This document shows, piece by piece, positions 1 through 8,358 of a stretch of 64,000 nt of DNA. A program made the position numbers and the translations under genes. The DNA lies in contig NZ_CP107942.1 of the NCBI RefSeq assembly GCF_036053395.1, positions 7,396,501 to 7,460,500 of the forward strand, given 5' to 3'. The stretch is from Actinoplanes sp. NBC_00393. Lineage in GTDB: Bacteria; Actinomycetota; Actinomycetes; Mycobacteriales; Micromonosporaceae. Each line of letters begins with the position of its first letter. Position 1 is the first letter of the stretch. Below the pieces are notes generated by a model, which ran no database searches, was not told where the DNA came from, and worked only from the letters and a program-made list of their open reading frames with translations.

Positions 1-1
1 C

Positions 2-586
2 GTGATCACCCTGCACCTGGGCAACGGCGCCAGCGCGACCGCCGTCCAGGGCGGCCAGAGCGTGGCCACCTCGATGGGCATGTCGCCGCTTCCCGGCCTG
101 GTGATGGGCACCCGATCGGGTGACGTCGACCCGAGCGTGGTCTTCCACCTGCACCGGGTCGCGGGACTGTCGCTCGACGAGATCGAGGACGCGCTGACCC
201 GCCGGTCCGGTCTGCTCGGCCTGGCCGGCGACAACGACATGCGGGCGGTTCAGGAACGCCGCGCCGCCGGGGATCCGGAGGCGGCGCTCACCCTGGACAT
301 CTATTACCGGCGGCTACGCGAGTACGTCGGCGCCTACCTGGCCGTGCTCGGCCGGGTGGACGCGATCACGTTCACCGCCGGGATCGGGGAGAACTCGCCG
401 AACGTACGCATCGGCGCCCTCGCCGGCCTCGAAGCGCTGGGCATCGCGATCGACCCGGAGCGCAACGCCGGCAACGAGCTGATCATCTCGCCGGACGGTT
501 CCCCGATCACGGTCTGCGTGGTGCCGACCGAGGAGGAACTGGAGATCGCCGACGAGGCGCGCCGGGCGATCGGATCAGAGAGCTAG
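2..586 (+). CDS. ackA: Acetate kinase, C-terminal part (5' end outside window)
   Basis: This is the C-terminal half of acetate kinase, which interconverts acetate plus ATP with acetyl phosphate plus ADP in the cytoplasm. The visible part starts in the conserved block HLGNGASATAV and continues through the segment GTRSGDVDP and the late motif FTAGIGENSP, all typical of the ASKHA-fold acetokinase family. About half of the usual ~400-residue protein is present, so the true start lies upstream of the window and the first GTG is only an internal valine. Phosphotransacetylase is the usual upstream partner but cannot be seen here. The identification is secure. Confidence 0.95.
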   Translation: MITLHLGNGASATAVQGGQSVATSMGMSPLPGLVMGTRSGDVDPSVVFHLHRVAGLSLDEIEDALTRRSGLLGLAGDNDMRAVQERRAAGDPEAALTLDIYYRRLREYVGAYLAVLGRVDAITFTAGIGENSPNVRIGALAGLEALGIAIDPERNAGNELIISPDGSPITVCVVPTEEELEIADEARRAIGSES

Positions 587-739
587 CCAGGCGATCAGCG
601 CGATCAGCACCACCGCGACGACGACGCCGCCGATCACGAGCGGCGCCCTGGACGGCGCTTCGGTGGGATCCGGGGTGGTCCGGGTGAACGCCCGGAACGC
701 CTCGGTGTTGCCACTCGGGTCCACGTGGTTGTCAGACAT
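575..739 (-). CDS. Small single-pass membrane protein
   Basis: This 54-residue protein has a hydrophilic N-terminus (MSDNHVDPSG) and one C-terminal membrane helix of about 22 residues rich in Val, Ile and Ala. Its 3' end overlaps the acetate kinase stop region on the opposite strand. I chose the ATG at 739 rather than upstream codons because the predicted extension is Arg-rich and looks non-coding. No family is recognised. It could be a small anchored regulator, but nothing in the sequence shows a function. Confidence 0.5.
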   Translation of the reverse strand: MSDNHVDPSGNTEAFRAFTRTTPDPTEAPSRAPLVIGGVVVAVVLIALIAWLAL

Positions 740-844
740 GCGCCGGACCATAGCCGAACCGGTCAAGGATGGCGAAGCACAGCACCTGTTCGGCGGAACC
801 GGGTGTGACCTCGGCGACGGGCAGCTTGATCACGGCACGGCACA

Positions 845-1723
845 ATGGGTCGGGTGTTACGTCGTGCCGTTGCCGCCCTGACCATCGTCGCTGTCGCAGC
901 GCTGAGCGCCTGCACCCCCGATTCGGAGGACCCCAACGCCACCACATCCGCCCCGGCTGCCGCTTCACCGTCCGCCGCCGGCGCGCCGGAGCAGAGCCTC
1001 GAGGTGCGGACCCAGGAGATCGAACTCAACCGGGACGGCAGCCGCCCGCTGCCCACGAAGGTCTGGCTGCCCACCGGCGGCGGACCCTACCCCCTGATCT
1101 ACTTCAGCCACGGCCTCACCTCGCAGCCTGACGACTACATCGACCTGCTGAACTCGTGGGCCCAGGCCGGCTTCGTGGTCGCCGCCCCGCGATACCCGCA
1201 CACGTGGAACCAGGCCACCGACTACCGGGCCGACGACGTGGTGAACCAGCCCGCTGACGCCCAGTTCGTCATCACCGAAGTGCTGAAGGCGCTGCCCGGC
1301 CAGATCGACCCCAACCGGATCGCCGCCGCCGGACACTCCGCGGGCGGCATCACCACGATCGGCCTCTTCAGCAGCAGCCGCGACGAACGACTCAAGGCCG
1401 GCCTGATCATTTCCGGCCGCCAGATGCCCCAGCCGGCGCCGTTCTCCGGCACGCCGGTCCCGCTGCTGTTCGTTCAGGGCAAGCTCGACACGACGGTCAC
1501 CTATGAGCAGGCGTACGGCGCCTACAACCAGGTGACCTGGCCGAAGGCCTTCCTGGAACTCCCGCAGGGCACCCACCTGCCGCACCGCGACCAGCCCGCC
1601 GTCGTCGCGACGACCACCACCGACTTCTGGCGCTGGTCCCTCTACGGCGACTCGGCCGCCAAGGCGCGCCTCCCCCAGGACGCCTCCTCCACCGGCGCGG
1701 CCGGGTTGGTGGGCACGCTTTAA
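845..1723 (+). CDS. Secreted lipoprotein, alpha/beta hydrolase (dienelactone hydrolase/PAF-acetylhydrolase-like)
   Basis: The protein starts with a lipoprotein signal peptide ending in the lipobox LSAC with Cys23, followed by a Thr/Pro/Ala-rich linker. The body is an alpha/beta hydrolase with nucleophile elbow GHSAGG (Ser about 165), an Asp after the strand VPLLFVQGKLDTTV and a late His in GTHLPHRD. It therefore looks like a cell-envelope esterase or lipase anchored on the outer face of the membrane. Length (292 aa) is normal for this group. The substrate cannot be deduced. The downstream spacer carries a repeat array described separately. Confidence 0.8.
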   Translation: MGRVLRRAVAALTIVAVAALSACTPDSEDPNATTSAPAAASPSAAGAPEQSLEVRTQEIELNRDGSRPLPTKVWLPTGGGPYPLIYFSHGLTSQPDDYIDLLNSWAQAGFVVAAPRYPHTWNQATDYRADDVVNQPADAQFVITEVLKALPGQIDPNRIAAAGHSAGGITTIGLFSSSRDERLKAGLIISGRQMPQPAPFSGTPVPLLFVQGKLDTTVTYEQAYGAYNQVTWPKAFLELPQGTHLPHRDQPAVVATTTTDFWRWSLYGDSAAKARLPQDASSTGAAGLVGTL

Positions 1724-2251
1724 CCCATTCGACGTACGGACGTCGCCATCTCGCTCTACGAGGCGGCCACCTGCCCGCTCCCGGCCCCAGCGCCCCCGCC
1801 GGGAAACGGCAGGTGGCCGCCGCCACTCCCGCACAGCTCCCGCCGCCCCCAGCTGACTCCCAGGGCTGTTTCCCGGCCCGGGAAGCAGCACTCACCGTCA
1901 GCCCACCAACCCAGCTGACACTCACGGTCGCTTCCCGGCCCGGGAAGCAGCACTCACCGTCAGCCCACCAACCCCCCCAGCTGACACTCACGGTCGCTTC
2001 CCGGCCCGGGAAGCAGCACTCAACGTCAGCTGGACAAGCCGGCTGGCTCTCACGGTTGTTTCGTGGGGTGGGGCAGCAGTCAGCCGGGGGTGGGCGCGGC
2101 CACGTGGTGTTTCCCGGCGGGCGCGCTGGGGCCGGGCCACGCGCCTACATCGCGTGGCTCGGCGGGACGGTGTCGATTTGGCGGGACGGTGCTGACCCGT
2201 ACCGAAAAATGGGCGTGAGCGGGAAGCCTGCCGCTACCAGAAACCGATGGG
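1724..2251. repeat. Convergent intergenic region with four 62-bp dyad repeats flanked by inverted elements
   Basis: No credible gene lies between the convergent hydrolase and oxidoreductase genes. Four repeat units begin at 1852, 1914, 1980 and 2042, with spacings of 62, 66 and 62 bp. Each unit runs from GCTGAC (GCTGGC in the last) to GTCAGC about 50 bp later, so each is an imperfect palindrome centred on TTCCCGGCCCGGGAA in the first three. The array is flanked by a 28-bp element at 1780-1807 whose inverted copy at 2109-2136 matches at 27 of 28 positions. The left element sits inside a larger hairpin with 14-bp arms at 1762-1775 and 1808-1821. Confidence 0.85.
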
Positions 2252-3193
2252 CTAGTGGGTGATGGCCACCTTGCCGAAGACTTCGCCGGAGGCGAGGCGG
2301 GCGAAGGCCTCGTCGATCGCGCTGAACGCGTGCGTGGAGTCGATGACCGGCTTGACCTTGCCGGAGGCGCAGAGTTCGAGGAGCTCGGCGAGTTCCGCCG
2401 CGGTGCCCATGCTGCTGCCGAGGATCTCCAGCTGCATGGCGAACACCCGCCGCAGGTCGATCTCGGCCTTGTGACCTGCGGTGGCACCGCACACGACGAT
2501 GCGGGCGCCGGGTGCGGAGCACTTCATCGAGTGGTCGAAAGTGGGTGAGCCGACCGATTCGACGACCACGTCGACGCGCTCGGGGAGGCGGGCGCCGGGT
2601 TCGACGGCGGTGGCGCCGAGGGCGGTGATCTTGTCGCGCTTCCACTGTTCGCGGCTGGTGGCGTAGACGCGCTTGCCGAGCGCGACCCCGAGGGCGACGG
2701 CCGCGGTGGCGACGCCGCCGCCGGCGCCCTGGACGAGGATCGCGGAGGCGTCGGCGACGCGGCCCCGGCTGACCAGCATGTGGTAGGCGGTGAGCCACGC
2801 GGTGGGCAGGCAGGCCGCCTCCACGAAGGACACGCCGGCGGGTTTGGGGATCAGGTTCTCCCTGGGTACGGCCACCTGCTCGGCGAGGGTGCCGGGGTGC
2901 CGCTCGGAGAGCAGTGAGTAGCCGCGCGGGTCGGCCTTGTCCTCGACGACCGGATGGAGCACGACCTCGTTGCCGTCCGGGTCGACGCCCGCGGCGTCGC
3001 AACCGAGGATCATCGGCAGCCGGTCGGCGGGCAGGCCGACGCCACGCAGTGACCAGATGTCGTGGTGGTTGAGGGAGCTGGCCCGGACCTGGACCGGCAC
3101 CCAGCCCTCGGGGGCGGAGAAGGGCAGGTCACCGACGGTGAGGCCGCTCAGCGGCGCGTCGGGCTGGAGTGAGGAGGCGTAGGCGGCGCGCAT
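2252..3193 (-). CDS. Zinc-type alcohol dehydrogenase/quinone oxidoreductase (MDR superfamily)
   Basis: This medium-chain dehydrogenase/reductase of 313 aa has an N-terminal GroES-like domain (SSLNHHDIWSLRG) and a Rossmann domain with the dinucleotide motif VQGAGGGVATAAV, followed by a segment ending in VVCGATAG. It probably reduces or oxidises a small carbonyl or quinone with NAD(P)H in the cytoplasm. I saw no cysteine cluster for structural zinc. Two start codons are adjacent (GTG-ATG) and the ATG is preferred. The substrate is unknown. Confidence 0.85.
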   Translation of the reverse strand: MRAAYASSLQPDAPLSGLTVGDLPFSAPEGWVPVQVRASSLNHHDIWSLRGVGLPADRLPMILGCDAAGVDPDGNEVVLHPVVEDKADPRGYSLLSERHPGTLAEQVAVPRENLIPKPAGVSFVEAACLPTAWLTAYHMLVSRGRVADASAILVQGAGGGVATAAVALGVALGKRVYATSREQWKRDKITALGATAVEPGARLPERVDVVVESVGSPTFDHSMKCSAPGARIVVCGATAGHKAEIDLRRVFAMQLEILGSSMGTAAELAELLELCASGKVKPVIDSTHAFSAIDEAFARLASGEVFGKVAITH

Positions 3194-3219
3194 CACCCGA
3201 CCTTAGTCGTCGTTAACGC

Positions 3220-3259
3220 AGTGCGCCGCCCCACCGAGCGAGGTGGGACGGCGCACTGG
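3220..3259 (-). terminator. Intrinsic terminator-like hairpin after the malic enzyme gene
   Basis: A 17-bp inverted repeat (3220-3236 pairing with 3243-3259, one mismatch) with a 6-nt loop begins seven bases past the malic enzyme stop codon. There is no strong T-run, which is common for actinobacterial terminators. Confidence 0.7.
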
Positions 3260-3266
3260 GGGTTGA

Positions 3267-4553
3267 TCAGGCGAGCTGCGAGGTCGGAGCCGGGGCCGCG
3301 GCAGCCGGGGCCGAAGCCGGGGCCGCGGCCGCCGGGGCCGGGGCCGGGGCCGGAGCCACCGTGCGGCGGGCGACGCCGTCCTCGATCGCGGCGGCGGCGA
3401 CGGCTGCCGCGACTGCCGGGGCGACCCGCGGGTCCAGCGGCGACGGCACGATCGCCTCGGGGCGCAGGTCGTCGGCGACGATCGCGGCGATCGCGTCGGC
3501 CGCGGCCACCTTCATCCGGTCGGTGATGGTGGACGCCTGGACGTCGAGCGCGCCGCGGAAGATGCCGGGGAACGCCAGCACGTTGTTGATCTGGTTCGGG
3601 AAGTCGCTGCGGCCGGTCGCGACGATCGCCGCGTACTTGTGTGCGGTCGCCGGCGGAACCTCCGGCGTGGGGTTGGCCAGCGCGAAGATGATCGCGCCGG
3701 GGGCCATGCCGGCCAGCGCCTCCTCCGGAATGTTGCCGCCGGAGACACCGACGAGCACGTCGGCGCCGATCAGCGCCTCGGCGATCCCCCCGGTACGCCC
3801 GGAGAAGTTCGTCGTCGCCGCCAGCTCCGCCTTCTTCCCGGTCAGACCGGCCCGCTCGCCGTGGATGATGCCGCGCGAGTCGACGACGATCATGTTGGCG
3901 CCCTGGACACCCGCCGCGATCAGGGTCTGCGTGATCGCGACCCCGGCCGCTCCGGCGCCGCTGACCACGACCCGCAGGTCGGCGAACTGCCGGCCGAGCA
4001 GCTTGGCGGCGTTGCGCAGCGCGGCGAGGGTGACGACCGCGGTGCCGTGCTGGTCGTCGTGGAAGACCGGGATGTCGAGCTCGGCGTCGAGGCGCTGCTC
4101 GATCTCGAAGCAGCGGGGCGCGCTGATGTCCTCGAGGTTGATCCCGCCGAACGACGGCGCCATCGCCTTGACCGTGGCGATGATGCCCTCGACGTCCTGG
4201 GTGTCCAGCACGATCGGGATCGAGTCGACCCCGCCGAACTGCTTGAACAGGACCGACTTGCCCTCCATGACGGGCATCGCGGCCTTCGGGCCGATGTTGC
4301 CGAGGCCCAGAACGGCGGAGCCGTCGGTGATCACGGCGACGGTGTTGGAGGTCCAGGTGTAGTCGGAGTAGAGCGACTCGTCCTCGGCGATGGCCTCGCA
4401 GACCCGGGCGACGCCGGGCGTGTAGGCGAGGGACAGGTCGTCGCGGCTGGCCAGCGGAACGGTCGCGCTCATCGTCATCTTGCCCCGGCGGTGCAGGTCG
4501 AAGACGGGATCGGCGGCCAGGGCGGGATCGAGTTCGAAGCTGAAGAAAGACAC
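3267..4553 (-). CDS. NAD(P)-dependent malic enzyme
   Basis: This enzyme oxidatively decarboxylates malate to pyruvate, linking the TCA cycle to pyruvate metabolism. It shows the family blocks SLAYTPGVARVC, the catalytic lysine region IGPKAAMPVMEGK, metal-binding FHDDQHGTAVV and the NAD-binding loop VVSGAGAAGVA. I chose the GTG at 4553 because GGAG lies six bases upstream; a further ATG at 4592 has no obvious ribosome site. The last ~45 residues form an Ala/Pro repeat tail absent from core malic enzymes and are probably a disordered extension. Without kinetic data the NAD versus NADP preference is open. Confidence 0.9.
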   Translation of the reverse strand: MSFFSFELDPALAADPVFDLHRRGKMTMSATVPLASRDDLSLAYTPGVARVCEAIAEDESLYSDYTWTSNTVAVITDGSAVLGLGNIGPKAAMPVMEGKSVLFKQFGGVDSIPIVLDTQDVEGIIATVKAMAPSFGGINLEDISAPRCFEIEQRLDAELDIPVFHDDQHGTAVVTLAALRNAAKLLGRQFADLRVVVSGAGAAGVAITQTLIAAGVQGANMIVVDSRGIIHGERAGLTGKKAELAATTNFSGRTGGIAEALIGADVLVGVSGGNIPEEALAGMAPGAIIFALANPTPEVPPATAHKYAAIVATGRSDFPNQINNVLAFPGIFRGALDVQASTITDRMKVAAADAIAAIVADDLRPEAIVPSPLDPRVAPAVAAAVAAAAIEDGVARRTVAPAPAPAPAAAAPASAPAAAAPAPTSQLA

Positions 4554-4696
4554 GGTGAAACTCCACAATGCATCGACATTGATACGTGGCACCTGCGCGG
4601 CTCCCGGTCGCGAGTATGCGCCGGAAGGGCGGTGCTATGCGGGGATCACCCGGTAAATCCACCACAGCGCGGGTGTGCGCTGGGGATCAGAGGACA

Positions 4697-5005
4697 CTAA
4701 CTTAACCGGAACGGTCTCGGGTAGTAGCGAAATATCACACGCCCGATGACGTCCGCGACGCCGTGAGCACGGGAATCGTCCGTCACGAACTCGTTGTCAC
4801 CGATCAGCCACCACCCGCCGTCACGGGTTTCGGCGGCCCGCTTGACGACCAGCAGACCGGGCCTCGACCGGAACTGTGCGACGACGATGTCACCGGCCTT
4901 CACCCGCCCGCCGCGACGGACCACGAGAGCGTCCCCGGCCCGCAGTGTCGGCGCCATCGAGGGGCCCCGGACGAGCACGGCGAACAGTGGTAATTGCCAC
5001 CTCAA
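4697..5005 (-). CDS. sodX: Nickel-type superoxide dismutase maturation protease (S26 signal-peptidase fold)
   Basis: This 102-residue protein has the signal peptidase I core: the nucleophile region RGPSMAPTL (Ser16) and the general-base lysine in GLLVVKRAAE (Lys55), followed by LIGDNEFVTDDSR. Such small S26 proteases process the N-terminal propeptide of Ni-superoxide dismutase so that the Ni-binding His becomes the new N-terminus. The gene lies head to head with sodN, only 85 bp apart, which supports the assignment. The start is a TTG with GGAGG upstream; a GTG nine codons later is an alternative. Confidence 0.85.
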   Translation of the reverse strand: MRWQLPLFAVLVRGPSMAPTLRAGDALVVRRGGRVKAGDIVVAQFRSRPGLLVVKRAAETRDGGWWLIGDNEFVTDDSRAHGVADVIGRVIFRYYPRPFRLS

Positions 5006-5090
5006 GGCATCAAGCCTCCGTCGCGTTACGGCATGGATGTAAGGGGTAGTGTCAACCCTGGATCATCGCAAACTCTATGGAGGAGTCCTG

Positions 5091-5495
5091 ATGCGACTTC
5101 CGCGTTTCCTCACGCCGCGCACCGAGGTCAGCGCGCACTGTGACCTGCCCTGCGGGGTCTACGACCCGGCTCAGGCCCGGATCGAGGCCGAGTCGATCAA
5201 GGCCATCGCCGAGAAGTACCAGGGGAACACCGACCCCGAGTTCCGCACCCGCGCCATCCTGATCAAGGAGCAGCGCTCCGAGCTGGTCAAGCACCACCTC
5301 TGGGTGCTGTGGACGGACTACTTCAAGGCCCCGCACTTCGAGAAGTACCCGAACCTGCACCAGCTCTTCAACGAGGCCACCAAGCTCGCCGGCGCCGCCG
5401 GCGCCAAGGGCTCCGTGGACCCGGCGGTCGCCGACCAGCTGCTCGGCAAGATCGAGGAGATCTCCAAGATCTTCTGGGAGACCAAGCAGGCCTGA
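5091..5495 (+). CDS. sodN: Nickel superoxide dismutase
   Basis: This enzyme dismutates superoxide to oxygen and hydrogen peroxide in the cytoplasm. After a 15-residue propeptide comes the nickel hook HCDLPCG, with His16, Cys17 and Cys21 supplying the ligands once the propeptide is removed. The rest is the four-helix-bundle domain usual for the ~130-residue family. The ATG at 5091 has GGAGGAG five bases upstream. The divergent sodX encodes the likely processing protease. In related organisms the gene is nickel-responsive, but I could not identify an operator in the 85-bp spacer. Confidence 0.95.
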   Translation: MRLPRFLTPRTEVSAHCDLPCGVYDPAQARIEAESIKAIAEKYQGNTDPEFRTRAILIKEQRSELVKHHLWVLWTDYFKAPHFEKYPNLHQLFNEATKLAGAAGAKGSVDPAVADQLLGKIEEISKIFWETKQA

Positions 5496-5502
5496 CGCTG
5501 TC

Positions 5503-5534
5503 GTGGCGCCGCCGGACACTCCGGCCGGCGCCAC
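5503..5534 (+). terminator. Intrinsic terminator-like hairpin after sodN
   Basis: A perfect 9-bp stem (5503-5511 with 5526-5534) lies eight bases past the sodN stop codon. Confidence 0.65.
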
Positions 5535-5591
5535 ACTCGTCTTCACGCACGGTGAGCGGCTAGAGTCTCCTCCATCGGGAGGAGGGCTCGC

Positions 5592-5999
5592 GTGACTCAG
5601 CTGATCCAGACGGAGCCTGACGTCGGAGACGACGTCGTACTGCTGACGGTCCCCGCCGACGGGGGTTACCTCGGCGTCCTCCGTACGGCTACCGCCGGCC
5701 TCGCCGCGCGACTGCACTTCGCGCTTGACGAGATCGAGGACCTGCGGATCGCTGTGGACGAGGCGTGCGCCATGTTGCTCGCGATCGCCACCCGCGGCGC
5801 CGAGCTGGAGTGCCGCTTCGCCGTCACCGACGACGCGCTGACCGTCGAGGTCACCGTCTCCACAGTGCGCGGCGCACGACTGCCCTCCGAGTCGTCCTTC
5901 GCGTGGAAGGTGCTGACCGCCCTCACCACGTCCGCCGCCGCCGAGGCGAACGGGCGGTATGCGACGATTCGCCTGCTCACCCGGCGTACCGAGTTCTGA
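5592..5999 (+). CDS. UsfX/RsbW-like anti-sigma factor, HATPase fold
   Basis: This 135-residue protein resembles the serine-kinase anti-sigma factors that control SigB/SigF-type general stress sigma factors. It contains EDLRIAVDEACAMLL at the position of the ATP-binding N-box and SSFAWKVLTALTTSA near the C-terminus, both close to mycobacterial UsfX as I recall it. As in UsfX, the canonical Asn of the N-box is not evident. The start is GTG with GGAGG upstream. Normally a sigF/sigB gene follows directly; here the next gene is a convergent GntR regulator, so the partner is encoded elsewhere or lost. Confidence 0.75.
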   Translation: MTQLIQTEPDVGDDVVLLTVPADGGYLGVLRTATAGLAARLHFALDEIEDLRIAVDEACAMLLAIATRGAELECRFAVTDDALTVEVTVSTVRGARLPSESSFAWKVLTALTTSAAAEANGRYATIRLLTRRTEF

Positions 6000-6006
6000 T
6001 CCTCGC

Positions 6007-6699
6007 TCAGCGCACGGTCTCGGCGATGAAGTCGAGGTGCTGCGCGGCCACCCGGGTGGCGCCCTCGGCGTCCTGCGCGGCCAGGCATTCCAGCAGCGTA
6101 CGGTGATCGGCGTCGATCCGGTTCCAGTAGCCCTCGGGCAACCCGCCGATCACCTCCTCACCGTACGAAGCCTGATAGAGCGGGCTTCCGACCAGCTCGA
6201 AGAGCGGATTGCCGGTGGACTTGGCGACCGCCCGGTGGAACGCCGCGTGCGCCGCCAGCATCGTGTCGATGTCGTCGATCGCCGGATCGAAGAGTGTCCC
6301 GCGCAGCTCGGTGAGGTGCGCGTCGGTGCGCCGCACCGCGGCCAGGCCGGCGGCCGGCACCTCCAGCGCCCGCCGCAGCTCCAGCAGGTCGGCAAGCCCG
6401 ACATGGGCGGAATGGGCCAGCAGCGCGAACCCGGTGGAGAGGCCGTCAGCCAGTTTCGCCGCATCCGGATGCGCCACGAAACTTCCGCCGGTCACCCCGC
6501 GGGTCGTCACGATCAGATGCTGGCTGGCCAATAATCGCAGCGCCTCCCGTACTGTGCTGCGGCTGACGCCGATCTTCACGCACAGTTCGGGCTCCGGTGG
6601 CAGCCGCTCACCTGGCTGGAGCCGCCCCGAAGTGATATCCGCCCGCAAATCGTCCGCTAGCTGCTGATAGGCAGGCGGGCGCACCGTAGAGCCGGTCAC
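6007..6699 (-). CDS. GntR-family transcriptional regulator (FadR/FCD type)
   Basis: The 230-residue protein has an N-terminal winged helix-turn-helix (GERLPPEPELCVKIGVSRST followed by VREALRLL) and a C-terminal helical FCD ligand-binding domain with the metal/effector-type segment HAAFHRAVAKSTGNPLF. Such regulators usually repress a neighbouring catabolic operon in response to an organic acid or sugar acid. Neither neighbour is an obvious target, so the effector is unknown. It ends seven bases from the convergent anti-sigma gene. Confidence 0.9.
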   Translation of the reverse strand: MTGSTVRPPAYQQLADDLRADITSGRLQPGERLPPEPELCVKIGVSRSTVREALRLLASQHLIVTTRGVTGGSFVAHPDAAKLADGLSTGFALLAHSAHVGLADLLELRRALEVPAAGLAAVRRTDAHLTELRGTLFDPAIDDIDTMLAAHAAFHRAVAKSTGNPLFELVGSPLYQASYGEEVIGGLPEGYWNRIDADHRTLLECLAAQDAEGATRVAAQHLDFIAETVR

Positions 6700-6737
6700 C
6701 CGTCCAGGTTAGGCCCTGATCGGCTAGAAAGGGGCCG

Positions 6738-7133
6738 TTAATCGACGCCCAACGCTCGGCTACTGGGTGGAACCAGGATCAGAACCGCCGTCAGCACGGC
6801 CAGGACCAGCATCGCGACGCCCAGCGCCATCGGTCCGACCTGCAGCAGGAAGCCGCCGGTGGCCAGCAGGAACAGCTGCACCACGACCGCCGGCCCGCGG
6901 GCACGCACGGCCCGGCGCCCGAGGGCGCGGGCCACGAAGAAAACGGCGGCCGCGGCCAGGGCGGCCATCACGGTGAGCGACGCGGCGATCGCAACGTTCA
7001 CCTCATCGCTGGTCAGATCAAGGACGATGAGGTACGCCGTGAGCGCGGCAAGACCAGCACTCTGCAGGTAGAGCAGGCGAACCCCCCAATCGAGGGTCGC
7101 CACGGGGGTGGTCGCAGGCTTCTCACCGGTCAC
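6738..7133 (-). CDS. Four-helix integral membrane protein
   Basis: From the GTG at 7133 this is a 131-residue protein with four predicted membrane helices and short loops, ending VPPSSRALGVD. The long upstream extension of this frame is antisense to the divergent lipid kinase gene and is not coding. The N-terminus (TGEKPATTPVATLDWGVRLL) is cytoplasmic in appearance. No catalytic motif is visible; the function is unknown. Confidence 0.7.
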   Translation of the reverse strand: MTGEKPATTPVATLDWGVRLLYLQSAGLAALTAYLIVLDLTSDEVNVAIAASLTVMAALAAAAVFFVARALGRRAVRARGPAVVVQLFLLATGGFLLQVGPMALGVAMLVLAVLTAVLILVPPSSRALGVD

Positions 7134-7185
7134 TGCAGCACCATACCGACAGTCCGGAGGGCTTCCGTTGGGTACAGTGCCGCCC

Positions 7186-8136
7186 ATGCGAGCGTTGCTG
7201 GTGGTCAACCCCCGGGCGACGACGACCAGTGAGCGCAGCCGCGACGTTCTGGTCCGGGCGTTGCGCAGCGCGGTGGACCTGACGGTGAAGTACACGGAAC
7301 GGCGCGGACACGCCACGAAGCTGGCTCGCGACGCTGCCGAGAGTGGTGTCGACGTGGTCGTCACGCTGGGCGGCGACGGCACTGTCAACGAGGCCGTCAA
7401 CGGACTGCTCACCGCGTCGACCGCGCTCGCCGAGCTTGCCGGGCCTTCGGCGTACCGGCTGCCGGCCCTCGCCGTGGTGCCCGGAGGCTCCACCAACGTC
7501 TTCGCCCGCGCGCTCGGCATGCCGCGCGACTGGGTCGACGGGACCAGCGTCATCCTGGACGGCATCCGTGACGGACGGCACCGAGTGATCAATCTCGGCC
7601 GGGCGGACGATCGCTACTTCACCTTCACGGCCGGGCTGGGCTGGGACGCCGCGACGATCCGGCGGGTGGAACAGGCGCGGCTGCGGGGGCGTACCTCGAC
7701 TCCCGGCCTCTATGTGCGCTCGATGGCCGGCCAGTTCCTCACCGGGCTCGACCGGAAGAACCCGCCGCTGACCCTGGAACGCCCGGGCGAGCAGGACGAA
7801 TCCGGTCTGGGCACAGTGATGGTGCAGAACACCGCGCCGTGGACGTATGTCCGCGAGCGGGCGATCCACCTCAATCCTGACGCCTCGTTCGATCTCGGGC
7901 TCGATGTGACGGCCCTGCGCCGTCTGAACATCCCGGGTACAGCACGGACCGTGACACAACTCGCGTGGCGCGCCGGTGATCCACACGGTAAACAAGTATT
8001 ACGGCTGCATGACATCGCCGAGTTCACCGTGGTGGCGTCCCGACCCCAGGCATTCCAGCTGGACGGCGACTACCTAGGGGAGCGCCAGAAGGTGCACTTC
8101 GTGTCCGTCCCGTCGGCGCTGCGTGTGATCTGCTGA
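7186..8136 (+). CDS. Diacylglycerol/sphingosine kinase-family lipid kinase
   Basis: This 316-residue protein belongs to the DAGK catalytic superfamily, which phosphorylates lipid alcohols at the membrane. It carries the N-terminal NPRATT, the nucleotide loop GGDGTVNEAVNG and the motif PGGSTNVFARALGMP; the C-terminal beta-sandwich ends with the segment LDGDYLGER. I chose the ATG at 7186 because homologues begin with a hydrophobic strand followed by NP. The substrate (diacylglycerol or another lipid) is not determined. Confidence 0.9.
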   Translation: MRALLVVNPRATTTSERSRDVLVRALRSAVDLTVKYTERRGHATKLARDAAESGVDVVVTLGGDGTVNEAVNGLLTASTALAELAGPSAYRLPALAVVPGGSTNVFARALGMPRDWVDGTSVILDGIRDGRHRVINLGRADDRYFTFTAGLGWDAATIRRVEQARLRGRTSTPGLYVRSMAGQFLTGLDRKNPPLTLERPGEQDESGLGTVMVQNTAPWTYVRERAIHLNPDASFDLGLDVTALRRLNIPGTARTVTQLAWRAGDPHGKQVLRLHDIAEFTVVASRPQAFQLDGDYLGERQKVHFVSVPSALRVIC

Positions 8137-8284
8137 GAACGGGGTACGTGTTCCGGACGCGTGCTCACGATCCGTTACAGAAACACGGGCAAAAGGTCGG
8201 CGAAACGGCCGGGACCGTACTACATTGATGGGAGCGTTCGTCAACCGGCTCTGGCAGTAACGGCGGAACCGGACATAAGGGTGC

Positions 8285-8298
8285 GTGAGGCAGCTCAC
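8285..8298. promoter_or_regulatory. CRP-type operator, site 1
   Basis: The sequence GTGAGGCAGCTCAC is GTGA-N6-TCAC, the palindromic core recognised by CRP-family regulators. Its centre lies about 260 bp before the whiB1 start codon and exactly 60 bp from site 2. Confidence 0.65.
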
Positions 8299-8344
8299 CC
8301 AGCGGGAGAAACTTCCAGCGCTACCCTTGACATCGCGAGAGTTC

Positions 8345-8358
8345 GTGAAAGCATTCAC
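8345..8358. promoter_or_regulatory. CRP-type operator, site 2
   Basis: The sequence GTGAAAGCATTCAC is a second GTGA-N6-TCAC dyad, with five matching outer bases per arm. It lies 12 bases after the TTGACA hexamer, where the -10 element would be expected, so binding here could repress while site 1 activates. Confidence 0.65.

Noticed and set aside
5006..5090. Nickel-responsive Nur operator between sodX and sodN
   Set aside because: No clear inverted repeat matching a Fur-family box was found in the 85-bp spacer.
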